Assembly: GCA_011754535.1 (NCBI GenBank)
Contig: JAAQVN010000001.1
Location: 3,348,001-3,412,000, forward strand
Length of the DNA stretch: 64,000 bases
From: Enterobacter asburiae
Lineage (GTDB): Bacteria > Pseudomonadota > Gammaproteobacteria > Enterobacterales > Enterobacteriaceae
Direction of reading: 5' to 3'
Shown here piece by piece: positions 33,790-44,224 of the stretch. The position numbers were made by a program, and so were the translations under genes. The first letter of the stretch is position 1; the number at the start of each line of letters is the position of its first letter. The notes beneath the pieces are model-generated. The model searched no databases. It saw only the letters and a list, made by a program, of their open reading frames with translations, and was not told the DNA's origin.

Positions 33790-35004
33790 ATGTCCCCTAT
33801 CGAAAAATCCAGCAAGCTAGATAACGTCTGTTATGACATCCGTGGCCCGGTTCTGAAAGAGGCAAAACGCCTTGAAGAAGAAGGCAATAAGGTTCTGAAG
33901 CTCAACATTGGTAACCCCGCGCCATTTGGTTTTGACGCGCCGGATGAGATTCTGGTTGATGTGATCCGCAACCTGCCTACGGCACAAGGCTATTGCGATT
34001 CAAAGGGACTTTACTCGGCACGTAAAGCCATTATGCAGCACTACCAGGCGCGCGGTATGCGTGACGTTACCGTCGAAGATATTTACATTGGCAACGGCGT
34101 CTCCGAACTGATCGTTCAGGCCATGCAGGCGCTGCTGAACAGCGGCGACGAAATGCTGGTTCCCGCGCCGGACTATCCGCTATGGACGGCTGCCGTATCA
34201 CTCTCCAGCGGTAAAGCGGTACATTATCTTTGCGACGAATCTTCTGACTGGTTCCCGGATCTGGATGACATTCGCGCGAAAATCACGCCTCGCACGCGTG
34301 GGATTGTGATCATCAACCCGAACAACCCTACGGGCGCGGTCTATTCAAAAGAGCTGCTGATGGAGATCGTGGAGATCGCCCGCCAGCACAACCTGATCAT
34401 CTTCGCTGACGAAATCTACGACAAGATCCTCTATGACGCGGCACAACACCACTCTATCGCCGCGCTGGCCCCGGACCTGCTGACCGTCACCTTCAACGGC
34501 CTGTCTAAAACCTACCGCGTGGCCGGTTTCCGTCAGGGCTGGATGGTGCTGAACGGCCCGAAAAAACACGCTAAAGGCTATATTGAAGGGCTTGAGATGC
34601 TGGCGTCGATGCGTCTTTGCGCTAACGTGCCTGCGCAGCACGCGATCCAGACGGCGCTGGGCGGATACCAGAGCATCAGCGAGTTCATCGTCCCTGGCGG
34701 TCGCCTGTACGAACAGCGCAACCGCGCATGGGAACTGATCAACGATATTCCGGGCGTCTCCTGCGTGAAGCCGAACGGGGCGCTGTATATGTTCCCTAAA
34801 ATCGACGCGAAGCGCTTCAATATTCATGACGATCAGAAAATGGTGCTCGATTTCCTGCTGCAGGAAAAAGTGCTGCTGGTACAGGGGACGGCGTTTAACT
34901 GGCCGTGGCCGGACCACGTGCGTATCGTAACCTTGCCGCGCGAAGACGATCTCGAAATGGCCATCAGCCGCTTCGGGCGATTCCTCTCCGGGTACCATCA
35001 GTAA
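33790..35004 (+). CDS. alaA: Glutamate-pyruvate aminotransferase AlaA
   Basis: A 404-residue class I aminotransferase that makes alanine from pyruvate and glutamate (formerly yfbQ). The pyridoxal-phosphate lysine is Lys240 in FNGLSKTYRVAGFRQGW. Other active-site parts are INPNNPTGAVYS (about 175-186) and FADEIYDKILYD (about 205-216). Length matches E. coli AlaA within one residue. A strong terminator follows directly. Confidence 0.95.
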   Translation: MSPIEKSSKLDNVCYDIRGPVLKEAKRLEEEGNKVLKLNIGNPAPFGFDAPDEILVDVIRNLPTAQGYCDSKGLYSARKAIMQHYQARGMRDVTVEDIYIGNGVSELIVQAMQALLNSGDEMLVPAPDYPLWTAAVSLSSGKAVHYLCDESSDWFPDLDDIRAKITPRTRGIVIINPNNPTGAVYSKELLMEIVEIARQHNLIIFADEIYDKILYDAAQHHSIAALAPDLLTVTFNGLSKTYRVAGFRQGWMVLNGPKKHAKGYIEGLEMLASMRLCANVPAQHAIQTALGGYQSISEFIVPGGRLYEQRNRAWELINDIPGVSCVKPNGALYMFPKIDAKRFNIHDDQKMVLDFLLQEKVLLVQGTAFNWPWPDHVRIVTLPREDDLEMAISRFGRFLSGYHQ

Positions 35005-35009
35005 TCTTA

Positions 35010-35037
35010 AAATCAGGCTACTTCGGTAGCCTGATTT
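35010..35037 (+). terminator. Terminator after alaA
   Basis: A perfect 12 bp stem AAATCAGGCTAC / GTAGCCTGATTT with a TTCG tetraloop, starting 6 bp after the alaA stop. The T-run is short (three), but the stem is very stable. Confidence 0.8.
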
Positions 35038-35098
35038 GCATCTTCCCTCCCCTCCCCGCACAATGAAGTCCTGTCGCAGTGAAGACAAAAGGTAACCT

Positions 35099-35698
35099 AT
35101 GAGTCAGAGCCATTTCTTTGCCCACCTCTCCCGCCTGAAACTGATCAACCGCTGGCCTCTAATGCGCAACGTACGTACAGAGAACGTGTCTGAGCATAGC
35201 CTGCAGGTTGCTATGGTCGCTCATGCGCTGGCTGCCATTAAGAACCGCAAATTTAACGGGCAGGTGAATGCCGAGCGCATCGCTCTGCTGGCGATGTACC
35301 ACGATGCATCAGAAGTGCTGACCGGCGACCTGCCTACGCCAGTGAAATATTTCAACTCGCAGATTGCACAGGAATATAAGGCTATCGAGAAGATTGCTCA
35401 GCACAAGCTTATCGAGATGGTGCCCGAAGAGCTGCGCGATATCTTTGAACCGCTCATCGACGAGCATCAGTATACGGAAGAGGAAAAATCTCTGGTCAAG
35501 CAGGCCGACGCGCTGTGCGCCTATCTGAAGTGTCTGGAAGAGCTGTCTGCGGGCAATAATGAGTTTTTACTGGCGAAAACGCGTCTGGAAAAAACGCTGG
35601 AATCCCGCCGCAGCGAAGAGATGGACTATTTCATGCAGGTATTTGTGCCAAGCTTCCATCTGTCGCTGGACGAGATTAGCCAGGATTCACCGCTTTAA
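35099..35698 (+). CDS. yfbR: 5'-Deoxynucleotidase YfbR
   Basis: A 199-residue HD-domain phosphohydrolase that removes phosphate from deoxynucleoside 5'-monophosphates. Metal ligands are His33 region ([10 protein letters not shown]), the HD pair in [19 protein letters not shown] (near residue 68) and Asp137 region ([11 protein letters not shown]). Length equals the E. coli enzyme. It starts behind AAGGT, 6 bases from the ATG, in its own unit after the alaA terminator. Confidence 0.95.
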   Translation: MSQSHFFAHLSRLKLINRWPLMRNVRTENVSEHSLQVAMVAHALAAIKNRKFNGQVNAERIALLAMYHDASEVLTGDLPTPVKYFNSQIAQEYKAIEKIAQHKLIEMVPEELRDIFEPLIDEHQYTEEEKSLVKQADALCAYLKCLEELSAGNNEFLLAKTRLEKTLESRRSEEMDYFMQVFVPSFHLSLDEISQDSPL

Positions 35699-35741
35699 CT
35701 ATTTGCCCAGCGGCGCTGTGCTTGCAGGGCCTACGCGTCAT

Positions 35742-35772
35742 GTAGGCCAGGTAAGGCGCAGCCGCCACCCGG
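35742..35772. repeat. REP-type palindrome between yfbR and yfbS
   Basis: GTAGGCCAGGTAAGGCGCAG followed by CCGCCACCCGGC is a typical enterobacterial REP unit with slightly degenerate arms. A reverse fragment (GGGCCTAC) lies just before it at 35727-35734. It sits between convergent yfbR and yfbS, where REP elements are common. Confidence 0.75.
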
Positions 35773-35780
35773 CGATGTTC

Positions 35781-37613
35781 TCAGAACGGGAATAAAACCG
35801 GAATTAACACCACGCACACCACCATCACCAGTACGGTGAACGGCACGCCCAGCTTCACGAAATCGCTGAACTTATAATTCCCCGGCCCCAGCACCAGCGT
35901 GTTAACCGGCGAAGAAACCGGCGTCATAAACGCCGCGGACGCCGCCATCGCGACCATCATCGCAAACGGATACGGCGACACGCCCATGGATTTCGCCATC
36001 GCCAGCGCAATGGGCGCCATCAGCACCGCCGTCGCGGTGTTGGAGATAAACAACCCTATCGTGGCACACATGACAAACAGACAAACCATCATCATGTACG
36101 GACCATACCCGCCGCCCACGTCCATCAAGCCTTTTACGATCAGATCCACCCCGCCGGTTTTTTGCAGTGCGAGGGCAAAAGGCATCATCCCGACGATAAG
36201 AATAATGCTCGGCCAGTGAATGGCTTTATACGCGCTTTCGGCGTCAATACAGCGGAATTTCCCCATCAGCAGGCAGGCGATAATGGCCGCGACCGGATTA
36301 GGGATTTCATCGGTCAGCATCAGCGCCACCATCAGCACCAGACAGAAAATCGCATGCGGTGCCTGGCTGTGCGCCGGTGACGCATCGCTCTCTTCGACCG
36401 GCATGTTGAGCACCACAAAATCACGTCCTTTTTGTCCGAGCTGGCTTATCAGCTTCCAGTTACCGACGACGAGAAAGATATCGCCCAGCAGGATCGGCTC
36501 ATCGACGACGGCCCCCTCCATCGCCACGCCATCGCGCTTCAGCCCCACGACGTTCAGGCCATAGCGGGTACGGAACCCCATTTCACGCACGGTTTTACCC
36601 AACAGTTCCGATTCCGGTATCAGCGACACTTCGGCCATGCCCACATCCAGCGCCTGATCGGAAAAATACTCGCCGCGCAGCACCATCGGCTCCAGCAGCT
36701 GTTCGCTGCAAAACTCACGCAGATCCACCTCCGCGGTAGACATATCGATCAGCAGAACGTCTCGCGCCCGAAATTCCGACACCCCGTTAACGTTGACGAT
36801 CACCCGGCGAAAACGGCGCCAGCGCTCTACGCCAATCACGTTCGCGCCATAACGCTCGCGCAGCTTAAGGTCGTCGAGCCGCTGGCCAACCATCGGCGAG
36901 CCGGGGCGAATGGCCAGACGGCGCGCCCGCCCGGAGAGACGGTACTCCCTGATCAGATCGCGGAAGGTACGTCGCTTCCACCCCTCTTTGTTCTTATCCT
37001 GTTTGTCGCCTTTCAGGGCAAAACGGGTCAGCAGCATGTAGATCACGCCCATCGCCAGAATCACCAGCCCAAGCGGGGTGACGCTGAAAAAGCTGAAGCC
37101 CTGAAATCCTTCCCGAAGCAGCTCGCTGTTGACGACCAGGTTCGGCGGCGTCGCCACCAGCGTCATCATACCGCTGATCAAACCGGCAAAGCTCAGGGGC
37201 ATCATCAGGCGCGACGGCGAGCTCTGCATCCGCATGGAGACGCTCAGCACCACCGGGATAAAAATGGCGACCACGCCCGTTGAGCTCATAAATGCCCCCA
37301 GCCCGGCGACCGTCAGCATCAGATAGATCAGCATTTTGGTTTCACTACTGCCGGCCACCTTGACCAGCCACGCGCCCATGATGGTCGCCACACCGGTGCG
37401 CACAAGGCCGTCGCCGATGATAAACAGGGCGGCAATCAGGATAACGTTGGGGTCGCTGAACCCGGTGAAGGCTTCCGGTAGCGTGAGCGTGCCGCTCAGC
37501 ACAAACGCGACAATGACAAACAGGGCAACGGCATCCATGCGCACCTTGCCTGTGGCGAAGAGAATAATGGCGATTAAAAGCAGGCTCAGAACCCAGATCA
37601 GTTCACCGTTCAC
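35781..37613 (-). CDS. yfbS: SLC13/DASS-family transporter with RCK domains YfbS
   Basis: A 610-residue membrane protein. About six hydrophobic segments precede residue 190 and another five or six follow residue 410. The central soluble part (about 205-400) holds two TrkA-C/RCK-type domains ([39 protein letters not shown]). The SLC13/CitT signatures are [16 protein letters not shown] and [16 protein letters not shown]. It is likely a sodium- or proton-coupled anion transporter; no substrate can be read from the sequence. Confidence 0.9.
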   Translation of the reverse strand: MNGELIWVLSLLLIAIILFATGKVRMDAVALFVIVAFVLSGTLTLPEAFTGFSDPNVILIAALFIIGDGLVRTGVATIMGAWLVKVAGSSETKMLIYLMLTVAGLGAFMSSTGVVAIFIPVVLSVSMRMQSSPSRLMMPLSFAGLISGMMTLVATPPNLVVNSELLREGFQGFSFFSVTPLGLVILAMGVIYMLLTRFALKGDKQDKNKEGWKRRTFRDLIREYRLSGRARRLAIRPGSPMVGQRLDDLKLRERYGANVIGVERWRRFRRVIVNVNGVSEFRARDVLLIDMSTAEVDLREFCSEQLLEPMVLRGEYFSDQALDVGMAEVSLIPESELLGKTVREMGFRTRYGLNVVGLKRDGVAMEGAVVDEPILLGDIFLVVGNWKLISQLGQKGRDFVVLNMPVEESDASPAHSQAPHAIFCLVLMVALMLTDEIPNPVAAIIACLLMGKFRCIDAESAYKAIHWPSIILIVGMMPFALALQKTGGVDLIVKGLMDVGGGYGPYMMMVCLFVMCATIGLFISNTATAVLMAPIALAMAKSMGVSPYPFAMMVAMAASAAFMTPVSSPVNTLVLGPGNYKFSDFVKLGVPFTVLVMVVCVVLIPVLFPF

Positions 37614-37652
37614 AACCTATCCTTGTCAGTGGAAGATGAGAAATTCTGCCAT

Positions 37653-37677
37653 AAAAAAGCCCCAGCAGCGTGGGGCT
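37653..37677 (-). terminator. Terminator after hxpA
   Basis: In the minus direction the stem AGCCCCA / TGGGGCT with a 6-base loop is followed by six T. It lies 12 bp past the hxpA stop and separates yfbV-yfbU-hxpA from yfbS. Confidence 0.88.
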
Positions 37678-37688
37678 ATATCATGGGA

Positions 37689-38354
37689 TTACATTTTTAG
37701 CGAGACGGTTACAACTCCATCGGGTGCTTTTGACACCGCCAGCGCCGTCAGGGAATTAATCACAAAGTCAGCCTCGTCCAGGCGTGGGGACCCCGCCGGA
37801 ACGTTTACGGCAATGACGTGGCTACCGGCGTTCAGCCCGGCCAGCACGCCAGCGGCCGCATCTTCCACCACCACGCACTCTGCAGGCGCGAAGCCCAGCA
37901 TTTCTGCACCAAGCAGAAACGCATCCGGCTCCGGCTTGCCGCGTTTGACGCGCTCTGCCGTAATGAACACCTCTGGCTTCGGTAAGCCGGCCGCCTTATG
38001 GCGGGCATGAGCGACCGGAACAGAGCCGGAGGTAACAATCGCCCACGGGATCTGCGCTTCATTCAGATGCTCAAGCAGTTCGCGCGCCCCGGGCAACGCG
38101 GTAATGCCCTCGGTATCGGTGGCCTCAATCTGCTCCAGGTATTTGAACTCCGCCTGGATCTCCTCCTCAGAACGCCCCGCTAAGAAGTGCCGCAATGAGG
38201 TAATGGCCTGTTTGCCATGGATAAAATTCAGCACGTCCTGATGATCGATGCCGTGCCGGTCGGCCCAGTGGCACCACGAGCGCTCCACAACCGGCAGCGA
38301 ATCCACCAGCGTACCGTCCAAATCAAACAGAAAACCTTTACACTGCACACGCAC
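37689..38354 (-). CDS. hxpA: Hexitol / sugar phosphatase HxpA (YfbT)
   Basis: A 221-residue HAD-superfamily phosphatase. Motif I is FDLDGTLVDSLP (Asp nucleophile at about 11), motif II VTSGS, motif III the lysine of RVKRGKPEPDAF and motif IV VVVEDAAAGVLAG. The family acts on small sugar and hexitol phosphates. It differs from E. coli YfbT at many surface positions and has a slightly longer C-terminus. It follows yfbU by 5 bp. Confidence 0.9.
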   Translation of the reverse strand: MRVQCKGFLFDLDGTLVDSLPVVERSWCHWADRHGIDHQDVLNFIHGKQAITSLRHFLAGRSEEEIQAEFKYLEQIEATDTEGITALPGARELLEHLNEAQIPWAIVTSGSVPVAHARHKAAGLPKPEVFITAERVKRGKPEPDAFLLGAEMLGFAPAECVVVEDAAAGVLAGLNAGSHVIAVNVPAGSPRLDEADFVINSLTALAVSKAPDGVVTVSLKM

Positions 38355-38359
38355 CTCCG

Positions 38360-38854
38360 TCAGGCATTAATAATTTGTTGAATTTCGTTGCTGCTTAAAT
38401 GGTACTGGCGCGGGCAGGCGTGCCACGCGCTCAGCATACGCTGGTATTTATCCCACATAGGGGTCTGGGCGTTGAAACCGTGCGTACCCGCATCAAAGTG
38501 GGTGTAACGCCCTTCGGTGTTCACCATAAAGCGCACGTAGCTCAGATAGCGCGCTTCCGTCGCTGCATCAAAGCCTAAGAAGGTGACGCGGCGTTCGTCA
38601 ATGGACTGCTGGTCTTTGAGATTCGTCCAGGACACATGCAGGGCGTGGTACATCTCCATAATGTCGATCACGACGCGGCAAGTTTCTTCTTTCAGCTCGC
38701 CAAATTCGCGGTCCAGTTCACGCATTTGCAAACCGAACCCTCGTTCGACGATGGTCTGCAGGCGGCTGTAGCGCGCAGCGTTATCGGGATCAAGCATAGT
38801 CATCATCTTGTACTGGTTAGACAAAATCAGACGTTGAGCATGGGTCATTTCCAT
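38360..38854 (-). CDS. yfbU: YfbU family protein
   Basis: A 164-residue conserved protein of unknown function. It is all-helical in pattern, with [13 protein letters not shown] at the N-terminus and a highly conserved middle ([20 protein letters not shown]). No catalytic motif is evident. I start it at the ATG at 38854 (MEMTHAQRL), which gives the family length. An upstream ATG would run through the terminator-linked region and is unlikely. Confidence 0.9.
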   Translation of the reverse strand: MEMTHAQRLILSNQYKMMTMLDPDNAARYSRLQTIVERGFGLQMRELDREFGELKEETCRVVIDIMEMYHALHVSWTNLKDQQSIDERRVTFLGFDAATEARYLSYVRFMVNTEGRYTHFDAGTHGFNAQTPMWDKYQRMLSAWHACPRQYHLSSNEIQQIINA

Positions 38855-38883
38855 CTTTCGACTCCTGTAGCGCATTGCACTGT

Positions 38884-38918
38884 AAAAAAAAGACACGGTA
38901 ACGGTTTGTTACTGTGCC
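38884..38918 (-). terminator. Terminator between yfbV and yfbU
   Basis: In the minus direction an 11 bp stem pairs GGCACAGTAAC with GTTACCGTGTC (two G-U pairs in RNA) around a 5-base loop, followed by eight T. It lies 29 bp past the yfbV stop, so yfbU probably needs its own promoter or read-through. Confidence 0.85.
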
Positions 38919-38946
38919 TTCTTTTGTTAGTCGTTTCGATGATCAA

Positions 38947-39402
38947 TCACAAGTCATCGAGGAATGTTTTATCCAGCTGCTTAAAAGCACGCTTTAAGGT
39001 GTCCGCCAGCGCCTGGTAATCCGGCTTGCCTTCAACCGGGGCCAGCGCCTGCCCGGCCTCCTCCAGTTTTCCACGCACTTCATAAAACCAGTGTAAAATA
39101 GAAGGCGGAAGCGGCGTGATGGAGCGTTTACCTAACCACCACAGCCCCTGCATCGGCAGGCTTAACGCGAAGAGCGCCGTCGCGACGGCAGGGCCAAGCT
39201 GTCCACCGAGGGCGATTTGCCAGCACAGGGTAAAGATGGCAACCGGAGGCATAAAGCGAATCGCATAGCGCGTAGCGCGGATGGTGCGATTCTCAATAAA
39301 CATTGGCGCAAGGCGCTTTTCCATTGGCCACGTCTTTGCGTAATGCTGTCCCCGACGAAACAGACTGAAAAAGTTCACGGACGGGATTTCGGGTGTCGAC
39401 AT
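38947..39402 (-). CDS. yfbV: UPF0208 membrane protein YfbV
   Basis: A 151-residue protein with two adjacent hydrophobic segments (about residues 44-90: [20 protein letters not shown], then [19 protein letters not shown]) and soluble ends. Family members in E. coli have been linked to chromosome macrodomain insulation, which I cannot verify here. It is divergent from ackA across 337 bp, as in E. coli. Confidence 0.9.
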   Translation of the reverse strand: MSTPEIPSVNFFSLFRRGQHYAKTWPMEKRLAPMFIENRTIRATRYAIRFMPPVAIFTLCWQIALGGQLGPAVATALFALSLPMQGLWWLGKRSITPLPPSILHWFYEVRGKLEEAGQALAPVEGKPDYQALADTLKRAFKQLDKTFLDDL

Positions 39403-39567
39403 GGCTGTACCTCAACTTCACATATAAAAATTAAAATTTTTGTGCAAAACCACAACAGGCTATGACAACGTTCAAAATATTTTGTCATCGCTACCCCGTA
39501 TCGGGTATCCTGTGCCAGCCTGATAGGGCCATAGACGAGAAGCATTAACTCGTCAAATTATCGCATA

Positions 39568-39604
39568 TTATGCCATTGGCTGAAAATTGTGCAAAATGGC
39601 ATAA
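39568..39604. promoter_or_regulatory. Perfect inverted repeat upstream of ackA
   Basis: TTATGCCATT (39568-39577) and AATGGCATAA (39595-39604) form a perfect 10 bp inverted repeat with a 17 bp spacer, 136 bp before the ackA ATG. It lies in the 337 bp yfbV-ackA gap, which otherwise holds only promoter sequence. I recall a very similar pair in E. coli at this place. It could be an operator with half-sites 27 bp apart or a stem-loop in the leader. Confidence 0.6.
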
Positions 39605-39739
39605 AATCATAGTTATTTCTTTCATCATGCCAGAATGTTCGTTTGCCATGATGTTAATCATAAATGTCTGAGTCATTATGCGTTACGCTGTTAGACTCAC
39701 TGACGTTTTTTTAGCCACGTATCAATAATAGGTACTTCC

Positions 39740-40942
39740 ATGTCGAGTAAGTTAGTACTGGTTCTGAACTGCGGTAGCTCCTCACTGAAATTCGCCATCA
39801 TCGATGCGCTCAACGGTGACGAGTACCTCTCTGGTTTGGCCGAATGTTTCCATCTGCCTGAAGCACGTATCAAGTGGAAGATGGACGGCAGCAAACAAGA
39901 AGCGGCTTTAGGTGCAGGCGCCGCTCACAGTGAAGCGCTGAACTTTATCGTTAACACTATTCTGGCACAAAAACCAGAACTGTCTGCTCAGCTGACTGCG
40001 ATTGGTCACCGTATCGTCCACGGCGGCGAAAAATACACCAGCTCCGTCGTGATCGACGACTCTGTTATCCAGGGCATCAAAGACTCTGCCTCTTTTGCTC
40101 CGCTGCACAACCCGGCGCACCTGATTGGTATCGCTGAAGCGCTGAAGTCCTTCCCGAATCTGAAAGACAAAAACGTGGCCGTGTTTGATACCGCGTTCCA
40201 TCAGACCATGCCGGAAGAGTCTTACCTCTATGCCCTGCCGTACAGCCTGTACAAAGAGCACGGCGTACGTCGCTACGGCGCGCACGGCACCAGCCACTTC
40301 TATGTGACTCAGGAAGCCGCAAAAATCCTGAACAAACCTGTTGAAGAAGTGAACATCATCACCTGCCACCTGGGCAACGGTGGTTCTGTTTCTGCTATCC
40401 GCAACGGTAAATGTGTTGATACCTCCATGGGTCTGACCCCGCTGGAAGGTCTGGTGATGGGTACCCGTTCCGGTGACATCGACCCGGCGATCATCTTCCA
40501 CCTGCACGACACCCTGGGCATGAGCGTTGACGACATCAACAAAATGCTGACCAAAGAGTCTGGCCTGCTGGGTCTGACCGAAGTCACCAGCGACTGCCGC
40601 TATGTTGAAGACAACTACGCTGAGAAAGCTGACGCTAAACGTGCAATGGACGTTTACTGCCACCGTCTGGCGAAGTACATCGGCTCTTACACTGCACTGA
40701 TGGACGGCCGTCTGGACGCGGTGATCTTCACCGGCGGTATCGGTGAGAACGCGGCAATGGTTCGTGAACTGTCCCTGGGCAAACTGGGCGTTCTGGGCTT
40801 CGACGTTGATCACGAGCGTAACCTGGCTGCTCGCTTCGGCAAGTCTGGTTTCATCAACAAAGAAGGCACCCGTCCGGCAATCGTTATTCCAACTAACGAA
40901 GAGTTGGTCATCGCGCAAGACGCGCATCGCCTGACTGCCTGA
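39740..40942 (+). CDS. ackA: Acetate kinase AckA
   Basis: A 400-residue ASKHA-fold kinase that makes acetate and ATP from acetyl phosphate, the second step of acetate overflow. The phosphate-binding N-terminal motif is [11 protein letters not shown] (residues 7-17). Others are [10 protein letters not shown], the catalytic His region [11 protein letters not shown], the GNGGSVSAI loop and TGGIGENAA. It is followed by a hairpin and then pta. Confidence 0.97.
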   Translation: MSSKLVLVLNCGSSSLKFAIIDALNGDEYLSGLAECFHLPEARIKWKMDGSKQEAALGAGAAHSEALNFIVNTILAQKPELSAQLTAIGHRIVHGGEKYTSSVVIDDSVIQGIKDSASFAPLHNPAHLIGIAEALKSFPNLKDKNVAVFDTAFHQTMPEESYLYALPYSLYKEHGVRRYGAHGTSHFYVTQEAAKILNKPVEEVNIITCHLGNGGSVSAIRNGKCVDTSMGLTPLEGLVMGTRSGDIDPAIIFHLHDTLGMSVDDINKMLTKESGLLGLTEVTSDCRYVEDNYAEKADAKRAMDVYCHRLAKYIGSYTALMDGRLDAVIFTGGIGENAAMVRELSLGKLGVLGFDVDHERNLAARFGKSGFINKEGTRPAIVIPTNEELVIAQDAHRLTA

Positions 40943-40947
40943 TTCCA

Positions 40948-40970
40948 CACCGCCAGCAATGCTGGCGGTG
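40948..40970 (+). terminator. Intercistronic hairpin between ackA and pta
   Basis: A perfect 10 bp stem CACCGCCAGC / GCTGGCGGTG with loop AAT, followed by CTGTTTTG. The short T-run suggests partial termination or mRNA protection, allowing different AckA and Pta levels from one transcript. Confidence 0.7.
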
Positions 40971-41018
40971 CTGTTTTGTAACCCGCCCAATATCGGCGGT
41001 AACGAAAGAGGATAAACC

Positions 41019-43160
41019 GTGTCCCGTACTATTATGCTGATCCCTACCGGAACCAGCGTCGGCCTGACCAGCGTCAGCCTTGGCGTGATCCGTGCTATGG
41101 AACGCAAAGGCGTTCGTCTGAGCGTCTTTAAGCCAATCGCCCAGCCGCGTGCCGGTGGCGATGCGCCAGACCAGACGACCACCATCGTTCGCAAAAACTC
41201 CAATCTGCCAGCGGCTGAACCGCTGAAGATGAGCCACGTTGAATCTCTGCTCTCCAGCAACCAGAAAGACGTGCTGATGGAAGAGATCATCGCTAACTAC
41301 CACGCTAACGCGCAAGACGCAGAAGTGGTGCTGGTAGAAGGTCTGGTTCCAACCCGCAAACACCAGTTTGCCCAGTCTCTGAACTTTGAAATCGCGAAAA
41401 CCCTGAACGCAGAGATCGTTTTCGTAATGTCTCAGGGCACTGACACCCCGGAACAGCTGAACGAGCGTATCGAACTGACGCGCAGCAGCTTCGGCGGCGC
41501 GAAAAACACCAACATCACCGGCGTGATCGTCAACAAACTGAACGCGCCAGTGGATGAGCAGGGCCGTACTCGCCCTGACCTGTCTGAAATCTTCGACGAC
41601 TCTTCCAAAGCGAAAGTCATCAAAGTTGACCCGGCTAAGCTGCAGGAATCCAGCCCGCTTCCGGTTCTGGGCGCGGTGCCATGGAGCTTCGATCTGATTG
41701 CCACCCGTGCAATCGATATGGCGCGTCACCTGAACGCTACCATCGTTAACGAAGGCGATATCAACACTCGCCGCGTGAAGTCCGTGACCTTCTGTGCGCG
41801 CAGCATTCCGCACATGCTGGAACACTTCCGCGCAGGCTCCCTGCTGGTGACCTCCGCTGACCGTCCTGACGTGCTGGTTGCAGCGTGCCTGGCGGCGATG
41901 AACGGCGTGGAAATTGGCGCCATCCTTCTGACCGGTGCCTACGAGATGGACCCACGCGTGAGCAAGCTTTGCGAACGCGCTTTCGCCACTGGCCTGCCGG
42001 TCTTCATGGTGAACACCAACACCTGGCAGACCTCCCTGAGCCTGCAGAGCTTCAACCTTGAAGTGCCGGTTGATGACCACGAGCGTATCGAGAAAGTTCA
42101 GGAATACGTTGCTGGCTACATCAACGCAGACTGGATCGAATCCCTGACTGCCACCTCTGAGCGCAGCCGTCGCCTGTCTCCACCGGCCTTCCGTTACCAG
42201 CTGACCGAGCTGGCGCGTAAAGCGGGCAAACGCGTTGTGCTGCCAGAAGGCGACGAACCACGTACCGTTAAAGCGGCTGCCATCTGTGCAGAGCGCGGCA
42301 TCGCGACCTGCGTGCTGCTGGGCAACCCGGATGAGATCAACCGCGTAGCGGCGTCTCAGGGCGTTGAGCTGGGCACTGGCATCGAAATCGTTGACCCTGA
42401 AGTGGTTCGCGAAAGCTACGTTGCCCGTCTGGTTGAGCTGCGTAAGAGCAAAGGCATGACCGAAGCCGTTGCGCGCGAGCAGCTGGAAGACAACGTGGTG
42501 CTGGGCACGCTGATGCTGGAGCAGGACGAAGTTGACGGTCTGGTTTCCGGTGCGGTTCACACCACCGCGAATACCATCCGCCCACCGCTGCAGCTGATCA
42601 AAACGGCACCAGGCAGCTCTCTGGTCTCCTCCGTGTTCTTCATGCTGCTGCCTGAACAGGTTTACGTTTACGGCGACTGCGCAATCAACCCGGATCCTAC
42701 CGCAGAACAGCTGGCTGAGATCGCTATCCAGTCCGCAGACTCCGCGACTGCTTTCGGTATCGAGCCGCGCGTAGCGATGCTCTCCTACTCCACCGGCACC
42801 TCTGGTGCAGGTAGCGACGTAGAGAAAGTGCGTGAAGCGACCCGCATTGCGCAGGAAAAACGTCCTGATCTGATGATCGACGGCCCGCTGCAGTACGACG
42901 CCGCGGTAATGGCTGACGTTGCGAAATCCAAAGCGCCGAACTCGCCGGTTGCAGGTCGCGCGACCGTGTTCATCTTCCCGGATCTGAACACCGGTAACAC
43001 CACCTACAAAGCGGTACAGCGTTCAGCAGACCTGATCTCCATCGGGCCAATGCTGCAGGGTATGCGCAAGCCTGTGAACGACCTGTCCCGCGGTGCGCTG
43101 GTTGACGATATCGTCTACACCATCGCGCTGACGGCGATCCAGTCTTCGCAGCAGCAGTAG
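41019..43160 (+). CDS. pta: Phosphate acetyltransferase Pta
   Basis: A 713-residue long-form enzyme that converts acetyl-CoA and phosphate to acetyl phosphate. The N-terminal 220 residues are the P-loop-like domain ([20 protein letters not shown]), the middle is a DRTGG domain (about 225-340) and the C-terminal half is the catalytic PTA_PTB domain ([32 protein letters not shown]). Length matches the E. coli enzyme within one residue. It begins 76 bp after ackA. Confidence 0.97.
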   Translation: MSRTIMLIPTGTSVGLTSVSLGVIRAMERKGVRLSVFKPIAQPRAGGDAPDQTTTIVRKNSNLPAAEPLKMSHVESLLSSNQKDVLMEEIIANYHANAQDAEVVLVEGLVPTRKHQFAQSLNFEIAKTLNAEIVFVMSQGTDTPEQLNERIELTRSSFGGAKNTNITGVIVNKLNAPVDEQGRTRPDLSEIFDDSSKAKVIKVDPAKLQESSPLPVLGAVPWSFDLIATRAIDMARHLNATIVNEGDINTRRVKSVTFCARSIPHMLEHFRAGSLLVTSADRPDVLVAACLAAMNGVEIGAILLTGAYEMDPRVSKLCERAFATGLPVFMVNTNTWQTSLSLQSFNLEVPVDDHERIEKVQEYVAGYINADWIESLTATSERSRRLSPPAFRYQLTELARKAGKRVVLPEGDEPRTVKAAAICAERGIATCVLLGNPDEINRVAASQGVELGTGIEIVDPEVVRESYVARLVELRKSKGMTEAVAREQLEDNVVLGTLMLEQDEVDGLVSGAVHTTANTIRPPLQLIKTAPGSSLVSSVFFMLLPEQVYVYGDCAINPDPTAEQLAEIAIQSADSATAFGIEPRVAMLSYSTGTSGAGSDVEKVREATRIAQEKRPDLMIDGPLQYDAAVMADVAKSKAPNSPVAGRATVFIFPDLNTGNTTYKAVQRSADLISIGPMLQGMRKPVNDLSRGALVDDIVYTIALTAIQSSQQQ

Positions 43161-43167
43161 TTAAAAA

Positions 43168-43234
43168 GCCCGGTGGCGCTAGCGCTTTCCGGGCCTATGG
43201 TTTTGTAGGCCGGATAAGCGAAGCGCCATCCGGC
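43168..43234. repeat. REP pair (BIME-like) after pta
   Basis: Two REP-type units lie side by side. The first (43168-43194) has arms GCCCGG / CCGGGC. The second (43205-43234) is GTAGGCCGGATAAGCGAAGC followed by GCCATCCGGC. It begins 7 bp after the pta stop. Confidence 0.85.
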
Positions 43235-43268
43235 AAAAAAGGCGACCACTTAACCGGTCGCCTTTTTT
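43235..43268. terminator. Bidirectional terminator between pta and the transketolase genes
   Basis: A6 GGCGACC / GGTCGCC T6 with an 8-base loop, symmetric in both directions. It ends pta from the left and the PTS/transketolase operon from the right (its last stop is at 43271). Confidence 0.92.
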
Positions 43269-43270
43269 AT

Positions 43271-44224
43271 TTACAGCAGCTCCCGCGCCGCCGACACAAT
43301 GTCATGCGCAGTAAGACCATATTCCTTTTGCAGGAAATCCTGCGTCCCCACCTGACCGTAGCGCTCCTTAACGCCCACCCGCCGCATCGGCACCGGGCGG
43401 GTTTCCACCAGCACCTCCGCCACCGCGGATCCGAGGCCGTTGTGAATGCTGTGGTTTTCGCAGGTGACGATGCGCCCGGTTTTCTCGGCGTAGTTTTTCA
43501 CCAACATTCGGTCGACAGGCTTCAGGGTAAACATGTCGATGACCGCCGCGCTGACCCCCTCCTGCTCTAGCTGGCGCGCCGCCTCCAGCGCCTCCGCGAC
43601 CATGATGCCGTTGGCAATCAGCGTGATATCGCTGCCTTCGCGCAGCACGTTGCCTTTGCCAATGGTAAAGGTCGAGCCCGGTGCATAGACGCTCGGCGCC
43701 TGCTTGCGGATGGTGCGCACCCAGTAAAAGCCTTCGAGGTCGATAAGCTGACGCAGCACGTCCTCGAACATCACCGCGTCTGTGACCTCCAGCACCACCG
43801 AATGCGCCAGACCGCGCACGATGCCCATATCTTCGAACGACATGTGCGTCCCGCCGTTGTGGCAGGCCGTCACGCCCGCGTCTGAAGCAATCACCTTCAC
43901 GTTGTTACGCTGGTAGTCCAGGGACATAAACAGCTGGTCGAAGCAGCGGCGGCTGGCAAACGCGGTGAAGGTATGAACGAACGGCTTACGCCCGGTGAGC
44001 GACAGCCCCGCCGCGGTGCCAATAACGTTGGCCTCCATAATGCCGCAGTTAATCACGTGCTGCGGATAATCGCGCACTACGCCGTCCATCGCCATCGAGC
44101 TCATCAGATCCGCTTCCAGGGCGATAATCTCGCTGCCGGCCTCAATCTGCTTTGCTACGAAGCACGCGTAGACCTTACGCATCTCAACGGCGTCTTTCTG
44201 TCCTGCCGGTGCAACCTTAATCAT
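43271..44224 (-). CDS. Transketolase, C-terminal half (split enzyme)
   Basis: A 317-residue protein covering the pyrimidine-binding domain and the C-terminal domain of transketolase. The catalytic glutamate region is NCGIMEANVIGTAAGLSL (near residue 60-78), followed by FTAFASRRCFDQ and the loop SDAGVTACHNGGTHMSFED. The C-terminal domain begins near 190 (DITLIANGIMVAEALEA). It overlaps the N-terminal half gene by 8 bp, so both halves should be made together as a heteromer. It is the last gene of an operon with a PTS; sugar substrate unknown. Equivalent genes lie beside pta in Salmonella. Confidence 0.9.
   Translation of the reverse strand: MIKVAPAGQKDAVEMRKVYACFVAKQIEAGSEIIALEADLMSSMAMDGVVRDYPQHVINCGIMEANVIGTAAGLSLTGRKPFVHTFTAFASRRCFDQLFMSLDYQRNNVKVIASDAGVTACHNGGTHMSFEDMGIVRGLAHSVVLEVTDAVMFEDVLRQLIDLEGFYWVRTIRKQAPSVYAPGSTFTIGKGNVLREGSDITLIANGIMVAEALEAARQLEQEGVSAAVIDMFTLKPVDRMLVKNYAEKTGRIVTCENHSIHNGLGSAVAEVLVETRPVPMRRVGVKERYGQVGTQDFLQKEYGLTAHDIVSAARELL

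Noticed and set aside
39908..41290. 460-codon open frame on the minus strand opposite ackA
   Set aside because: It is antisense to ackA and spans the ackA-pta gap; no family resemblance.
40908..42560. 550-codon open frame on the minus strand opposite pta
   Set aside because: It is antisense to pta, with composition typical of reverse-strand shadows (high His, Gln, Arg), and no recognisable fold.
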